Positions 7,003 to 14,602 of a stretch of DNA of 55,320 bases are shown here, in pieces; positions within the stretch are counted from its first letter, which is position 1, and every line of letters starts with the position of its first letter. Position numbers and translations under genes: made by a program. The DNA comes from Treponema sp. (lineage in GTDB: Bacteria > Spirochaetota > Spirochaetia > Treponematales > Treponemataceae). The notes beneath the pieces are model-generated. The model made no database searches, was not told the DNA's origin, and saw nothing but the letters and a program-made list of their open reading frames with translations. The stretch covers positions 1-55,320 of the forward strand of contig JAEDCN010000014.1 of assembly GCA_016294105.1 (NCBI GenBank). The letters run 5' to 3'.

Positions 7003-7324
7003 TTACAGATCCTTTACAAAAAAATGATCCATAGTGCTATGAACTGTACCAGGAAGGGCTTGGGGAATCTGGGTGTAGCCGAGCTTTTTGTACAGAAGGA
7101 TAGCAATAGGGAGATTGTGATGGGTTTCAAGATAGACCTGTTTATAGCCAGCCTTTTTTGCTTCCTGTTCCACCAGCTCCCCCTAAAACTTCATCTTCTT
7201 GATTCACCAATACAAAATATTTTCGTTGGGGGTGGTTTAAATAAAATTTGCTCATTGCCTTGATGGATTCATCAAAATAAGCGGTTCCAGGAATATAGAC
7301 AGGAACTTTTCTTAATGATACACT
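7003..7324 (-). pseudogene. Degenerate GNAT acetyltransferase
   Basis: The minus strand holds two pieces of one GNAT protein in different frames. The first (about 7324-7175) reads VSLRKVPVYIPGTAYFDES, then KYFVLVNQEDEVLGGAG. The second (about 7185-7003) reads ELVEQEAKKAGYKQVYLETH, then LYKKLGYTQIP, and ends FVKDL-stop. Between them the acetyl-CoA-binding motif (R/QxxGxG/A region, roughly 30 residues) is missing and the frame shifts, so this is an internal deletion. The N-terminal start is also absent. No functional enzyme can be made. Confidence 0.75.
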
Positions 7325-7374
7325 GAAAAAAAATTAGAGATAGCTGTTTTTTTCGCGGGACTTTGGGAGGGAAC

Positions 7375-7797
7375 ATGAACAACAACTATTTTACCAAACA
7401 AATTGATACTTCTCGGCGGCCTTTAACCAGTAAGCAACGGGCTGCATTGCTTTTTTCATTATTGGGACGAGACGGCTTTGAAAGCCTTACCCCCTATTTA
7501 ACCGATCAAGAGATTGTTAAGCTTCGCAAGGCCATGAAGTCCATAAAAGATCGTATTGATGTAGAAGATGATGTGTCTGTTTTGGAATCCTTGGAAAAAT
7601 ACGGCGAGGCAATCGGTGTTTGGCCACAAAAAAGCTTGCCGAACCAAGGATATACAAAGGGCTATTTTGAAAACTACAATCAATATCAATCCCCTGTTAC
7701 TCCCAGTGGAGACAAGGGCCTGGATGGCATGGGGGTAAATGCTGCTGACATTGCTCGGGTGTTGAGTTTATGGCTCAGTGACGACAAGGAAGCTTGA
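7375..7797 (+). CDS. Small protein with FliG N-terminal-like domain
   Basis: 140 aa from ATG 7375, preceded by GGGAGG. Residues ~15-60 (SKQRAALLFSLLG, then YLTDQEIVKLRKAM) resemble the first helical repeat of FliG, the flagellar switch protein. The rest is a Gln/Asn/Tyr-rich linker (NYNQYQSPVT) and a short C-terminal helix ending in LWLSDDKEA. The middle and C-terminal torque domains of FliG are absent. FliG-N binds FliF in the MS ring, so this could be an MS-ring accessory factor, or only a structural look-alike. It stands alone, not in a flagellar operon. Confidence 0.55.
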   Translation: MNNNYFTKQIDTSRRPLTSKQRAALLFSLLGRDGFESLTPYLTDQEIVKLRKAMKSIKDRIDVEDDVSVLESLEKYGEAIGVWPQKSLPNQGYTKGYFENYNQYQSPVTPSGDKGLDGMGVNAADIARVLSLWLSDDKEA

Positions 7798-7841
7798 GTT
7801 TACTTACCGTTTTTACTTGATGCTTCTCTTTAGCTTTAAGC

Positions 7842-8381
7842 TTATGTGCGGTTTTTTTTCCACTGCTCCCGACTCAAATAGAGCAGGTGGACAACTCGTG
7901 GTTCACCTGTTTTAGTACGAGCATTTTCGTTGGAGTGGTGGTATTGAAAGCCACATTTTTCCTGTACTCGTTTTGACTGGATGTTGCCATGGTAGTGGCA
8001 GCACCACAAGCCTGTAAGCTGGAGATTTTCAAAGCAGTGCTGAATCAAAAGCTGGGCTGCCTCTGGAACGAGTCCTTGTCCCCAATATTCTTCTCCGATC
8101 CAGTAGCTTAATTCTGCTTCATTGGAGGCTAGGGGAGCAGTATGGAAGTCAGCTTCTGTCATTACCTCTATGTTTCCCACTGGAAGACCAGAAGATTTTA
8201 GTACGATGGCATAGGTTTCCTTGCCACCAAAAATTGTAGGTAAAACTTCTCGGCTGTGTTCAAGATTTTTATGGGGTTCCCAGCCTGCAGCATTTCCTAG
8301 GGCTGGATTTCCTGCGTGGCGAAAAAGCTCCTCTTCATCGCCCTTTTTCCAGTTTCTTAGTAGAATGCGTTCTGTTTCCAC
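7842..8381 (-). CDS. RimJ/RimL-type GNAT acetyltransferase
   Basis: 179 aa. METERILLRNWKKGDEEELF is the usual opening of the Acetyltransf_3 group. SYWIGEEYWGQGLVPEAAQ holds the acetyl-CoA loop (GQGLVPEA), and QSKRVQEKCGFQYH the C-terminal strand. Such enzymes acetylate N-termini or amino groups of small molecules or ribosomal proteins; the substrate is unknown. The start is GTG at 8379-8381 with AGGAGAACAAG before it. Convergent with the FliG-N-like gene. It is unrelated in detail to the broken GNAT at 7.0 kb. Confidence 0.85.
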   Translation of the reverse strand: METERILLRNWKKGDEEELFRHAGNPALGNAAGWEPHKNLEHSREVLPTIFGGKETYAIVLKSSGLPVGNIEVMTEADFHTAPLASNEAELSYWIGEEYWGQGLVPEAAQLLIQHCFENLQLTGLWCCHYHGNIQSKRVQEKCGFQYHHSNENARTKTGEPRVVHLLYLSREQWKKNRT

Positions 8382-8403
8382 CTTGTTCTCCTAGATATAA
8401 TTT

Positions 8404-9849
8404 TTACTTTTTCCAAAATGATGGCATAAAAAAAATCAATATGGTGTAGAGCTCCAATCGGCCAGCAATCATTACAAAAGAAAACCACCATTTTGTGGCA
8501 GGAGAAAAGAAGTCGTAATTGCACAATGGGCCAACGGCTCCCAGTCCGGGCCCCACGTTGCCTACTATTGCCATGGAAGCGGTAATTGATGACATGGCAT
8601 CTATGTTGTTACAGGCGGCTACCAAGGCAGTGATGGCAATGATAAAGAAATACAAAAAGATAAATCCTGCCACAGAAAATACCACGTCTTTGCGACCCAC
8701 TCTGCCGTTAATCTGTACGTTGAATACTCCGTGGGGATGGAGCATTTTTTTTACTTCATTGGTGGTTTGCTTGGACAAGATTACCCAACGAATAACCTTT
8801 ACACCACCAGCTGTAGAGCCAGAACATCCGCCTACTAACATCAGCAGTAACAAAAAGATTTGTGCACTTGAGGGCCAAAGGTCAAAGTTCACGGAAGAAA
8901 AGCCTGTGGTGCTGATGATGGAGGTGGTTTGGAAAAATGCTTCTCGTAAGCTGAGTCCTAAATTATTGTATGTTTGATAAATGAAAAAACAGATTCCCAG
9001 ACCAGTGATACAAACAATAACCAAATATGCTTTAAACTCACTATTTTGGATGATTTCCTTGAACTTAAGCGTAGCAGCATAATAATAGAGACTAAAGTTT
9101 ATACCAGCGAGAAACATAAATATTGTACAAATCCATTCAATGGCAGGGGAATGGTAAAAGGCTATGCTGGTGTTTTTTGTGGAAAAGCCTCCTGTTCCCA
9201 ATGTGGAAAGCGTGTGGGCTAGGGCATCGTACCAGTCCATGCCTGCCAATTTTAGCAGTACTGTTTGAATAATGGTAAAGGAAAAATAAATTATCCATAG
9301 GATTTTTGCTGTGGTGGCGATTTTGGGCGTTACCTTGCCCTTTTCCACTCCCGTTGTTTCTGCCTTAATGAGTTTAAAGCCACCAACTCCAAGAAGAGGC
9401 ATCAATGCCACCGTGAGAGCAACAATTCCCATGCCTCCTAGCCAGTGCATTTGACAGCGCCACATGTTGATTGTCTTGGGAAGAATTTCCACATCAGGAA
9501 GGTTGGTGGCTCCTGTGGTGGTAAAACCTGAAACACTTTCAAAGAAGGCATCGGTAAAGCTGGGAACCCAGCCAGAAAAAAACAAGGGTAGGGCGCCTAA
9601 AAGACTAGCAAAAAACCAAGCTGCAGCCACCACGATAAAGGCATCTCGTGGGGTCATGGCAATCTTTTTTCCTTTGCCTAGCAACAATACAATTACAGCC
9701 AATGCAATGCAGATAATTCCAGGGATAAAAAAAGAAGGAATCACTGCATATTCTTGGTAATACACCGCCACACCGATGGGGAGCAGAAAGGTGATGGAAA
9801 TAATGGCCAATAGCAAAATATTTATTCTAAAAAAGTTGAAGAAATTCAT
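8404..9849 (-). CDS. trkH: TrkH/KtrB-type potassium transporter
   Basis: 481 aa integral membrane protein with about ten transmembrane helices. Four pore-loop signatures are visible, including VSGFTTTGATNLP, LSTLGTGGFS, ISTTGFSSVNF and the later VGNVGPGLGAVG. GGCSGSTAGGVKVIRW is the conserved TrkH stretch. It imports K+ in complex with the NAD-binding regulator encoded just upstream (trkA, six-base gap). No Shine-Dalgarno is obvious, so translation is probably coupled to trkA. Confidence 0.93.
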   Translation of the reverse strand: MNFFNFFRINILLLAIISITFLLPIGVAVYYQEYAVIPSFFIPGIICIALAVIVLLLGKGKKIAMTPRDAFIVVAAAWFFASLLGALPLFFSGWVPSFTDAFFESVSGFTTTGATNLPDVEILPKTINMWRCQMHWLGGMGIVALTVALMPLLGVGGFKLIKAETTGVEKGKVTPKIATTAKILWIIYFSFTIIQTVLLKLAGMDWYDALAHTLSTLGTGGFSTKNTSIAFYHSPAIEWICTIFMFLAGINFSLYYYAATLKFKEIIQNSEFKAYLVIVCITGLGICFFIYQTYNNLGLSLREAFFQTTSIISTTGFSSVNFDLWPSSAQIFLLLLMLVGGCSGSTAGGVKVIRWVILSKQTTNEVKKMLHPHGVFNVQINGRVGRKDVVFSVAGFIFLYFFIIAITALVAACNNIDAMSSITASMAIVGNVGPGLGAVGPLCNYDFFSPATKWWFSFVMIAGRLELYTILIFFMPSFWKK

Positions 9850-9855
9850 TCGCGG

Positions 9856-11298
9856 CTACTCTTCCGAGCCTCCAAAATACTCAATGACCTTAGCTGTTTC
9901 TTCTATATTGGAGATGAGAACAAGGTTGTCGCCACCGTTCAAAATGGTGTTACCTGCGGGGATGATGTATTCTGATTGATCCTTTCCCTTCAGCAGCAAT
10001 ACTAGGAAGCTACCTGGCTCAGCAATGTCCTTTAGGGCTTTCCCATTTAGGTGGGAGTCTTCGGGCATAACGTACTCAATGATTTCTAGGTCTCCGTCAG
10101 AAACGGTATGGACTCCAGTAATGCTTTTTCCCCGCAGGTGTCCGATGATGGCGTCTACAACGGTATCCTTGATAGGAATTGCTACGTCAACCCCAATGTG
10201 CCGAGCAATTTCTGCAAAGCTACTGCTGGGAACAAGGCAGATGGTTTTTCCTACACCCAAGGATTTTAAGTAGGCAGAAATAACCATGTTCTTTTCATGA
10301 TTGTGGGTAGCGCAGATAACCAAGTCATAAGCGCCTAGGTTTTCTTCCTGAATAAAATCCTCGTCGGTAATATCTGCCTTGAATACATCAGTGGAAGGAT
10401 ACCGTTCTGCGGCTGATTTTATCCGTTGGGCATCTTTGTCAATGATGATGAATTTCTGCTTTGATTTGTGGAGCGAGTTGAAAAACTTAGGAAGCTTTGA
10501 TGCTTTTCGTGGAGTAATCAAAGAGTCGGCAATCAATGTTCCGATATGACCAGCTCCCACCAAGGCGATTTTATTTAACTCTATAATCTGGGAGCCACAT
10601 AATTCCAAGAACTGGTTCATGTGACTTTTGTGAGCGAGAATTCCAAGGTAGTCTTCTGCTTGGATAACGGTGGAACCCATGGGCAAAGAGGCTTCTGTTT
10701 TGTTTTCCAAATATACCAGCAGGAAGGGCACGTTGATAAAGGTACGCAGGTCTTGAACCTTTTTCCCATCAAGACGACTTCCCTTTTCCACTTCCACTCG
10801 CATAATCTCGTATTCAGAGTTGTCAAAGGAAAGTACATCGGTAACAGCCCCATGCTCAATGGCTCTAAGAATTGCCATGGCTGCTTCCTTATCGGGATAC
10901 ACCATGTAGTCAATTCCATAGAGGGGACGAACCTCTTTCTCTGCTTCCAATGCCTTGTGTTTTTCTGTTTTTTTCGCCTTTACGTGGTACTCGTAGTTGC
11001 GGACTCGTGCGATTTTCTTTACCTCTGGATAGAGAGCTTCTACCAGAGAACAGGTAATCATGTTGATTTCATCAGAGTTGGTGAGCATAATCAAGGCATC
11101 TGCCTTTGCAATGCCCGCCTCCTCCAATGATTCTAGACTGTTGCCGTCTGCATGGATAACCATGCAGTCCAGCTTATTAGATACGTGTCGTACAGTTTCT
11201 TCGTCGTTGTCGATGATGACAACATCGTTTTTTTCGGAGATAAGCTTTTTGGCAAGCTCGGTACCAGTAAGTCCCGCTCCTATAATTATTATCTTCAT
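9856..11298 (-). CDS. trkA: TrkA potassium uptake regulatory protein
   Basis: 480 aa with the duplicated RCK architecture. The first Rossmann domain begins IIGAGLTGTELAKKL near the N-terminus with VIIDND as the acidic end of strand 2; the first TrkA-C domain is around residues 140-215. The second Rossmann domain (LVGAGHIGTLIADSL) and second TrkA-C domain fill the rest. It binds NAD(H) or nucleotides at the cytoplasmic face of TrkH and gates K+ flux. It forms an operon with trkH downstream and probably with the ECF gene 26 bases upstream. Confidence 0.93.
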   Translation of the reverse strand: MKIIIIGAGLTGTELAKKLISEKNDVVIIDNDEETVRHVSNKLDCMVIHADGNSLESLEEAGIAKADALIMLTNSDEINMITCSLVEALYPEVKKIARVRNYEYHVKAKKTEKHKALEAEKEVRPLYGIDYMVYPDKEAAMAILRAIEHGAVTDVLSFDNSEYEIMRVEVEKGSRLDGKKVQDLRTFINVPFLLVYLENKTEASLPMGSTVIQAEDYLGILAHKSHMNQFLELCGSQIIELNKIALVGAGHIGTLIADSLITPRKASKLPKFFNSLHKSKQKFIIIDKDAQRIKSAAERYPSTDVFKADITDEDFIQEENLGAYDLVICATHNHEKNMVISAYLKSLGVGKTICLVPSSSFAEIARHIGVDVAIPIKDTVVDAIIGHLRGKSITGVHTVSDGDLEIIEYVMPEDSHLNGKALKDIAEPGSFLVLLLKGKDQSEYIIPAGNTILNGGDNLVLISNIEETAKVIEYFGGSEE

Positions 11299-11324
11299 AA
11301 TGAAGTGTTAATTACCCCTAGAAA

Positions 11325-11936
11325 TTAAGACTCCTGAGACAATTTTGATTTCTTTCCAGCAGTGGCATAGAGTACACTGGTTACTCCACCACAGATGATT
11401 CCTGCTGCAATAGCTTCAGCGGCTGCGTTGGGCAACAGGAGCAGAATAAAGGCTCCAAGTCCAGCACCTTCCATTAAGGCTGTTACCTGAGAACCTGCAA
11501 AAGCATACAGTGCCAAAGCTACAAAGATGGTGTGACACAGGGTTGCCAATACTGCTGACAGTGCTGAGCCCACTGCCTTGGGAAGCTTTGCCTTTGTAAG
11601 CCCAATGAAGATGTAGGCTGCCACCAAACCAAGAAGAATGCGGGGCAACACGGAAATCGAGGGATTCACAAAGAGAATATCAAGTCCACCGGCACTTTGT
11701 GATGCTTGGTAGAGGCTGGTAAGTCCAAAGATAAGACCAACACAAGCACCAGCAATGGGACCTGCAATCAATGCTCCCAAAATGGTAGGAATGTGCAGCA
11801 GGGTAATGGCCAGTCCCCAAGGCAGGCGAATATACCCAATAACAGGCAGAAGCCCGAACAAAACAGTAAGAGCACCTAAGGCTCCAATGATAGCAAGCTT
11901 TTTATTTAAGCTACGGTTTGCATTAATAGTATTCAT
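11325..11936 (-). CDS. ECF transporter S component
   Basis: 203 aa, about six hydrophobic helices. The opening after a short basic N-terminus (IGALGALTVLFGLLPVIGYI, with LLHIPTILGAL soon after) is typical of substrate-binding S components of energy-coupling factor vitamin importers. The S unit pairs with EcfT and two EcfA ATPases, which are not in this window, so it would use a shared module. The vitamin cannot be deduced. A sigma-70 promoter ends eight bases before the ATG and there is no Shine-Dalgarno. Divergent from the SEC-C gene. Confidence 0.8.
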   Translation of the reverse strand: MNTINANRSLNKKLAIIGALGALTVLFGLLPVIGYIRLPWGLAITLLHIPTILGALIAGPIAGACVGLIFGLTSLYQASQSAGGLDILFVNPSISVLPRILLGLVAAYIFIGLTKAKLPKAVGSALSAVLATLCHTIFVALALYAFAGSQVTALMEGAGLGAFILLLLPNAAAEAIAAGIICGGVTSVLYATAGKKSKLSQES

Positions 11937-11944
11937 AGTCTTTC

Positions 11945-11974
11945 ACTATAGTTAATGGCTAGATATAAAGTCAA
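11945..11974 (-). promoter_or_regulatory. Sigma-70 promoter of ECF S gene, near-leaderless
   Basis: Minus strand TTGACT (11974-11969), 18-bp spacer, TATAGT (11950-11945), eight bases to the ATG. The predicted leader is 0-3 bases. Confidence 0.6.
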
Positions 11975-11984
11975 GGGGGCAGTA

Positions 11985-12014
11985 TTGAACAGGAGCCTAA
12001 AAAATGGGTATACT
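11985..12014 (+). promoter_or_regulatory. Sigma-70 promoter of SEC-C gene, leaderless spacing
   Basis: TTGAAC (11985-11990), 18-bp spacer, TATACT (12009-12014), six bases, ATG 12021. It supports ATG 12021 over the longer frame from 11955. Confidence 0.65.
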
Positions 12015-12020
12015 CACAGC

Positions 12021-12521
12021 ATGAGTAATGCTAAAACTACTTGTCCCTGCGGTTCTGGCCGGGACTATTCAGCTTGTTGTGAGCCCATTATCAAGGGAAC
12101 CAGTCTTGCCACTACAGCGGAAGAACTGATGCGGGCTCGGTATACTGCCTACGAAAAGCAGGAAATCGACTTTATCATCAATACTTGTGAAGCAAATGGT
12201 GATAAAACAGACATTGACCGTGATGCCACCAAGGCTTGGAGCGAAGAGTCCACCTGGCATGGTCTTAAGATTCTCCGCACTGAAAAGGGTGGAGCTGATG
12301 ATACTGAAGGTATAGTAGAATTCCAAGCTACCTACAGCCGCAAGGGTTTGAAGGATGTTCACCACGAAACAGGCTACTTCAAGAAGATTGAAGGTAAATG
12401 GATGTATTCCACTGGTAGCTTAAAGACCACAACTGTTGTTCGTGACGGACGCAAGATTGGTCGCAACGAGCCTTGTCCCTGTGGTTCTGGAAAGAAATAC
12501 AAGGTCTGCTGTGGCAGATAA
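12021..12521 (+). CDS. YchJ-like protein with two SEC-C zinc motifs
   Basis: 166 aa. SEC-C motifs sit at both ends: CPCGSGRDYSACC near the N-terminus and CPCGSGKKYKVCC at the C-terminus. Each supplies a CxC...CC zinc site like the SecA tail that contacts SecB. Between them lies an NTF2-like fold of the UPF0225/YchJ family (ELMRARYTAYEKQEIDFI). Biochemical function is not established. The upstream in-frame extension (from 11955) overlaps the promoter and is unlikely. Its last 11 bases overlap the start of the RNA methylase gene, so the two are coupled. Confidence 0.85.
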   Translation: MSNAKTTCPCGSGRDYSACCEPIIKGTSLATTAEELMRARYTAYEKQEIDFIINTCEANGDKTDIDRDATKAWSEESTWHGLKILRTEKGGADDTEGIVEFQATYSRKGLKDVHHETGYFKKIEGKWMYSTGSLKTTTVVRDGRKIGRNEPCPCGSGKKYKVCCGR

Positions 12522-13287
12522 ATATATTTCTGGCTTTCACGCCATTGAAGAGCGCTTACGAAACTTTCGTCCAGCTGAAACAACAGGTGAATGGGAGCTT
12601 TTGTATGCAAATCTAGGTCCTCGTGTAAAAAAGATTTTGGCTCAGGCCAAGGATGCCGGTGTCGCTGCTACCCAAGTGGAAAAGAAGGTACTGGACTCCT
12701 TGGTTTCTTCCTTGCCTGAAACAGCCCAGGATCATCGAGGACTTTTGCTACGTCTGGCAGGAGAGTCTGCTGACCCACAGAATTTGGTAGATTTTTCCCA
12801 GTGGATTAAAAGTCCACGGGAGCGAGCCCTGGTTCTGGTGCTTGATTCCATTACCGATCCCCATAACGTGGGTGCCATCCTCCGTAGTTGTGATCAGTTT
12901 GGGGTGGATTTGGTAGTAATGCCCGAACGCAGAAGCCTAAAGGATCCCTTGGAAAATGAGGTGGTGGGAAGGTCCAGTGCTGGAGCCAGTGCTTGGGTTC
13001 CCGTGGCCACTGTTGCCAATCTCGTTCGGGTGACGGAGCAGCTTAAAGAGGCTGGCTTTTGGGTGTACGGTGCCGATGCAGGGGGAAGCTCTGCTACCAC
13101 GGTGCAGTTTCCTGAAAAAACAGCCCTTATTATGGGCAGCGAAGGAAAGGGCATTGGTCGGCTTTTGGAGGAGCAATGTGATTCCATCGTTTCCATTCCA
13201 ACCTGTGGTCGCTTGGATAGTCTGAATGTTTCTGTGGCTACTGGTGTGTTGTTGTACGAGGTACGGCGGCAACGGCCAAAATCCTAG
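12511..13287 (+). CDS. SpoU/TrmH-family RNA 2'-O-ribose methyltransferase (RlmB-like)
   Basis: 258 aa from GTG 12511, which lies inside the end of the SEC-C gene. ISGFHAIEERL at the start resembles the substrate-binding domain of RlmB. The SPOUT catalytic domain is clear: VLDSITDPHNVGAILRSCDQ (motif 1), IMGSEGKGIGRLL (motif 2), IPTCGRLDSLNVSVATGVLL (motif 3, the knot that binds S-adenosylmethionine). The substrate is probably 23S rRNA (G2251 in E. coli numbering) or a tRNA. The insert LDSLVSSLPETAQDHRG fits the RlmB group. Confidence 0.85.
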   Translation: MADKYISGFHAIEERLRNFRPAETTGEWELLYANLGPRVKKILAQAKDAGVAATQVEKKVLDSLVSSLPETAQDHRGLLLRLAGESADPQNLVDFSQWIKSPRERALVLVLDSITDPHNVGAILRSCDQFGVDLVVMPERRSLKDPLENEVVGRSSAGASAWVPVATVANLVRVTEQLKEAGFWVYGADAGGSSATTVQFPEKTALIMGSEGKGIGRLLEEQCDSIVSIPTCGRLDSLNVSVATGVLLYEVRRQRPKS

Positions 13288-13315
13288 TGATACTGACGGG
13301 ACTGAGGAGTATTTC

Positions 13316-14179
13316 ATGTCAAAGACAGATACAGAGATGGGAGTCTCTGAACAGCAAATTAAAGAAATCAAGGAAGCTGCCAAGAATCGGATTAAGGCGG
13401 TAAAGGCTTCTGCCAAGGAAGAAATCCATCGTATTCAGATGGAGTGTTACGCCGCCTTAAAGCCCGCCAAGGCTGCAAAGAAAGTGGAAAAGGCCCAGCA
13501 ACGAGCTGAACGCAAGGCTTACGAAGCCACTATCCCCAAGCGGTATTCCATTGGAGAGGAGATTTTCAATTCTATAACCCACGGAATTGGTGCGGGGCTT
13601 GCCGTTGCTGCTACAGTGTTGTTGGTGGTTCGAGCAGTGCTATTGGCCCCTACTGGAGAAAAGGGGTTTTACGTTACCAGCTTTGCCATCTTTGGTGCAT
13701 CTCTGGTAATCCTGTATCTCATGTCCACCTTGTATCACGCCCTCACTCCCTATGGTGCAAAAAAGGTTTTTGCCATCTTTGATCATTCTTCCATCTACCT
13801 GTTGATTGCAGGAACTTACACCCCCTTCTGTCTTACCACCCTCCGTGGTGCTGTGGGCTGGACCTTGTTCGGAATTATCTGGGTCTTGGCTGTGGCTGGC
13901 ATGACCTTCTATGCCATTTTTGGAAGCCGTATGCGGGTGCTTTCTGCCATTACCTATATTTTGATGGGCTGGCTGGTGGTTTTTGCCATTAAACCCATGG
14001 TACAAAATCTGAATCCTCTGAGCCTCATGCTTGTGGTGGCTGGTGGCATTGCCTACACTGTGGGTTGCATTTTCTACGCATTGAAAAAAATCAAATGGAT
14101 GCATTGCATCTGGCATATTTTCACAATCTTTGGAAGTATTCTCCACTTCTTTGCTGTGTATTTTTCTCTTCAGGCATAA
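13316..14179 (+). CDS. Hemolysin III family (PAQR-type) membrane protein with helical N-terminal extension
   Basis: 287 aa from ATG 13316 with GAGGAG upstream. The C-terminal ~205 residues are a seven-helix HlyIII/YqfA protein: EEIFNSITHGIGAGLAV, MSTLYHALTPYG, FDHSSIYLLIAGTYTPF and the final MHCIWHIFTIFGSILHFFAV supply the His/Asp/Ser zinc-site residues of the PAQR fold. The first ~75 residues are unusual: a Lys/Ala/Glu-rich helix, probably coiled coil, absent from typical bacterial homologues. The real function of the family in bacteria is unclear. Confidence 0.85.
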   Translation: MSKTDTEMGVSEQQIKEIKEAAKNRIKAVKASAKEEIHRIQMECYAALKPAKAAKKVEKAQQRAERKAYEATIPKRYSIGEEIFNSITHGIGAGLAVAATVLLVVRAVLLAPTGEKGFYVTSFAIFGASLVILYLMSTLYHALTPYGAKKVFAIFDHSSIYLLIAGTYTPFCLTTLRGAVGWTLFGIIWVLAVAGMTFYAIFGSRMRVLSAITYILMGWLVVFAIKPMVQNLNPLSLMLVVAGGIAYTVGCIFYALKKIKWMHCIWHIFTIFGSILHFFAVYFSLQA

Positions 14180-14215
14180 TTTGGTGGAATGAAGATTTTA
14201 AATGCAATCTCTTAA

Positions 14216-14495
14216 AACTCACTGCTGGGAGTTCATCCTCGTATTGGTTGTGTGGCTTTAAGTGGAGAACCAGAAGCATTGCGGTTAGCTGCTTGCTATG
14301 GGAGCTTTGATTCAGTGGAAGAAAAACGTCTTTTTGCTGATTTGCAACGAAAGGTGAGACCTGCCCAACGGAAAGTGGTGAAAGCTGAAATACGAGATTA
14401 TTGCCGGGAAGATAACGCCTGTGCTTGAGGTGATTATTCAGGATATGTTCGGTTGCTTTGAAACTCCTGTGGTGGCGGGGATTCCCGTAGCATAA
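14216..14495 (+). pseudogene. Decayed coding remnant, two overlapping frames
   Basis: No intact gene is present, but the plus strand retains protein-like text. One frame (open from 14216 to TGA 14426-14428) reads HPRIGCVALSGEPEALRLAA, then YGSFDSVEEKRLFADL. A second frame (about 14388 to TAA 14493-14495) reads YEIIAGKITPVLEVIIQDMF, then PVVAGIPVA. No start codon or ribosome site fits. I do not recognise the ancestor with confidence. The last piece faintly recalls the end of LD-carboxypeptidases. Confidence 0.45.
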
Positions 14496-14545
14496 CTGGG
14501 ATTACAAAAAATCATAACAATTTTATAAAAAAATAAAAAAATTAT

Positions 14546-14575
14546 TTGCTAATTTTTAAATTTTCCCATTATAAT
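14546..14575 (+). promoter_or_regulatory. Promoter of the DUF1576 gene
   Basis: TTGCTA (14546-14551), 18-bp spacer, consensus TATAAT (14570-14575) in a very A/T-rich tract. Confidence 0.6.
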
Positions 14576-14602
14576 TATGACAGCATAGAAAAGGAGGTGC
14601 TG

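Noticed and set aside
8519..8977. Plus-strand open frames within trkH and trkA
   Set aside because: No ribosome sites, unnatural composition; the minus-strand genes are well-characterised families.
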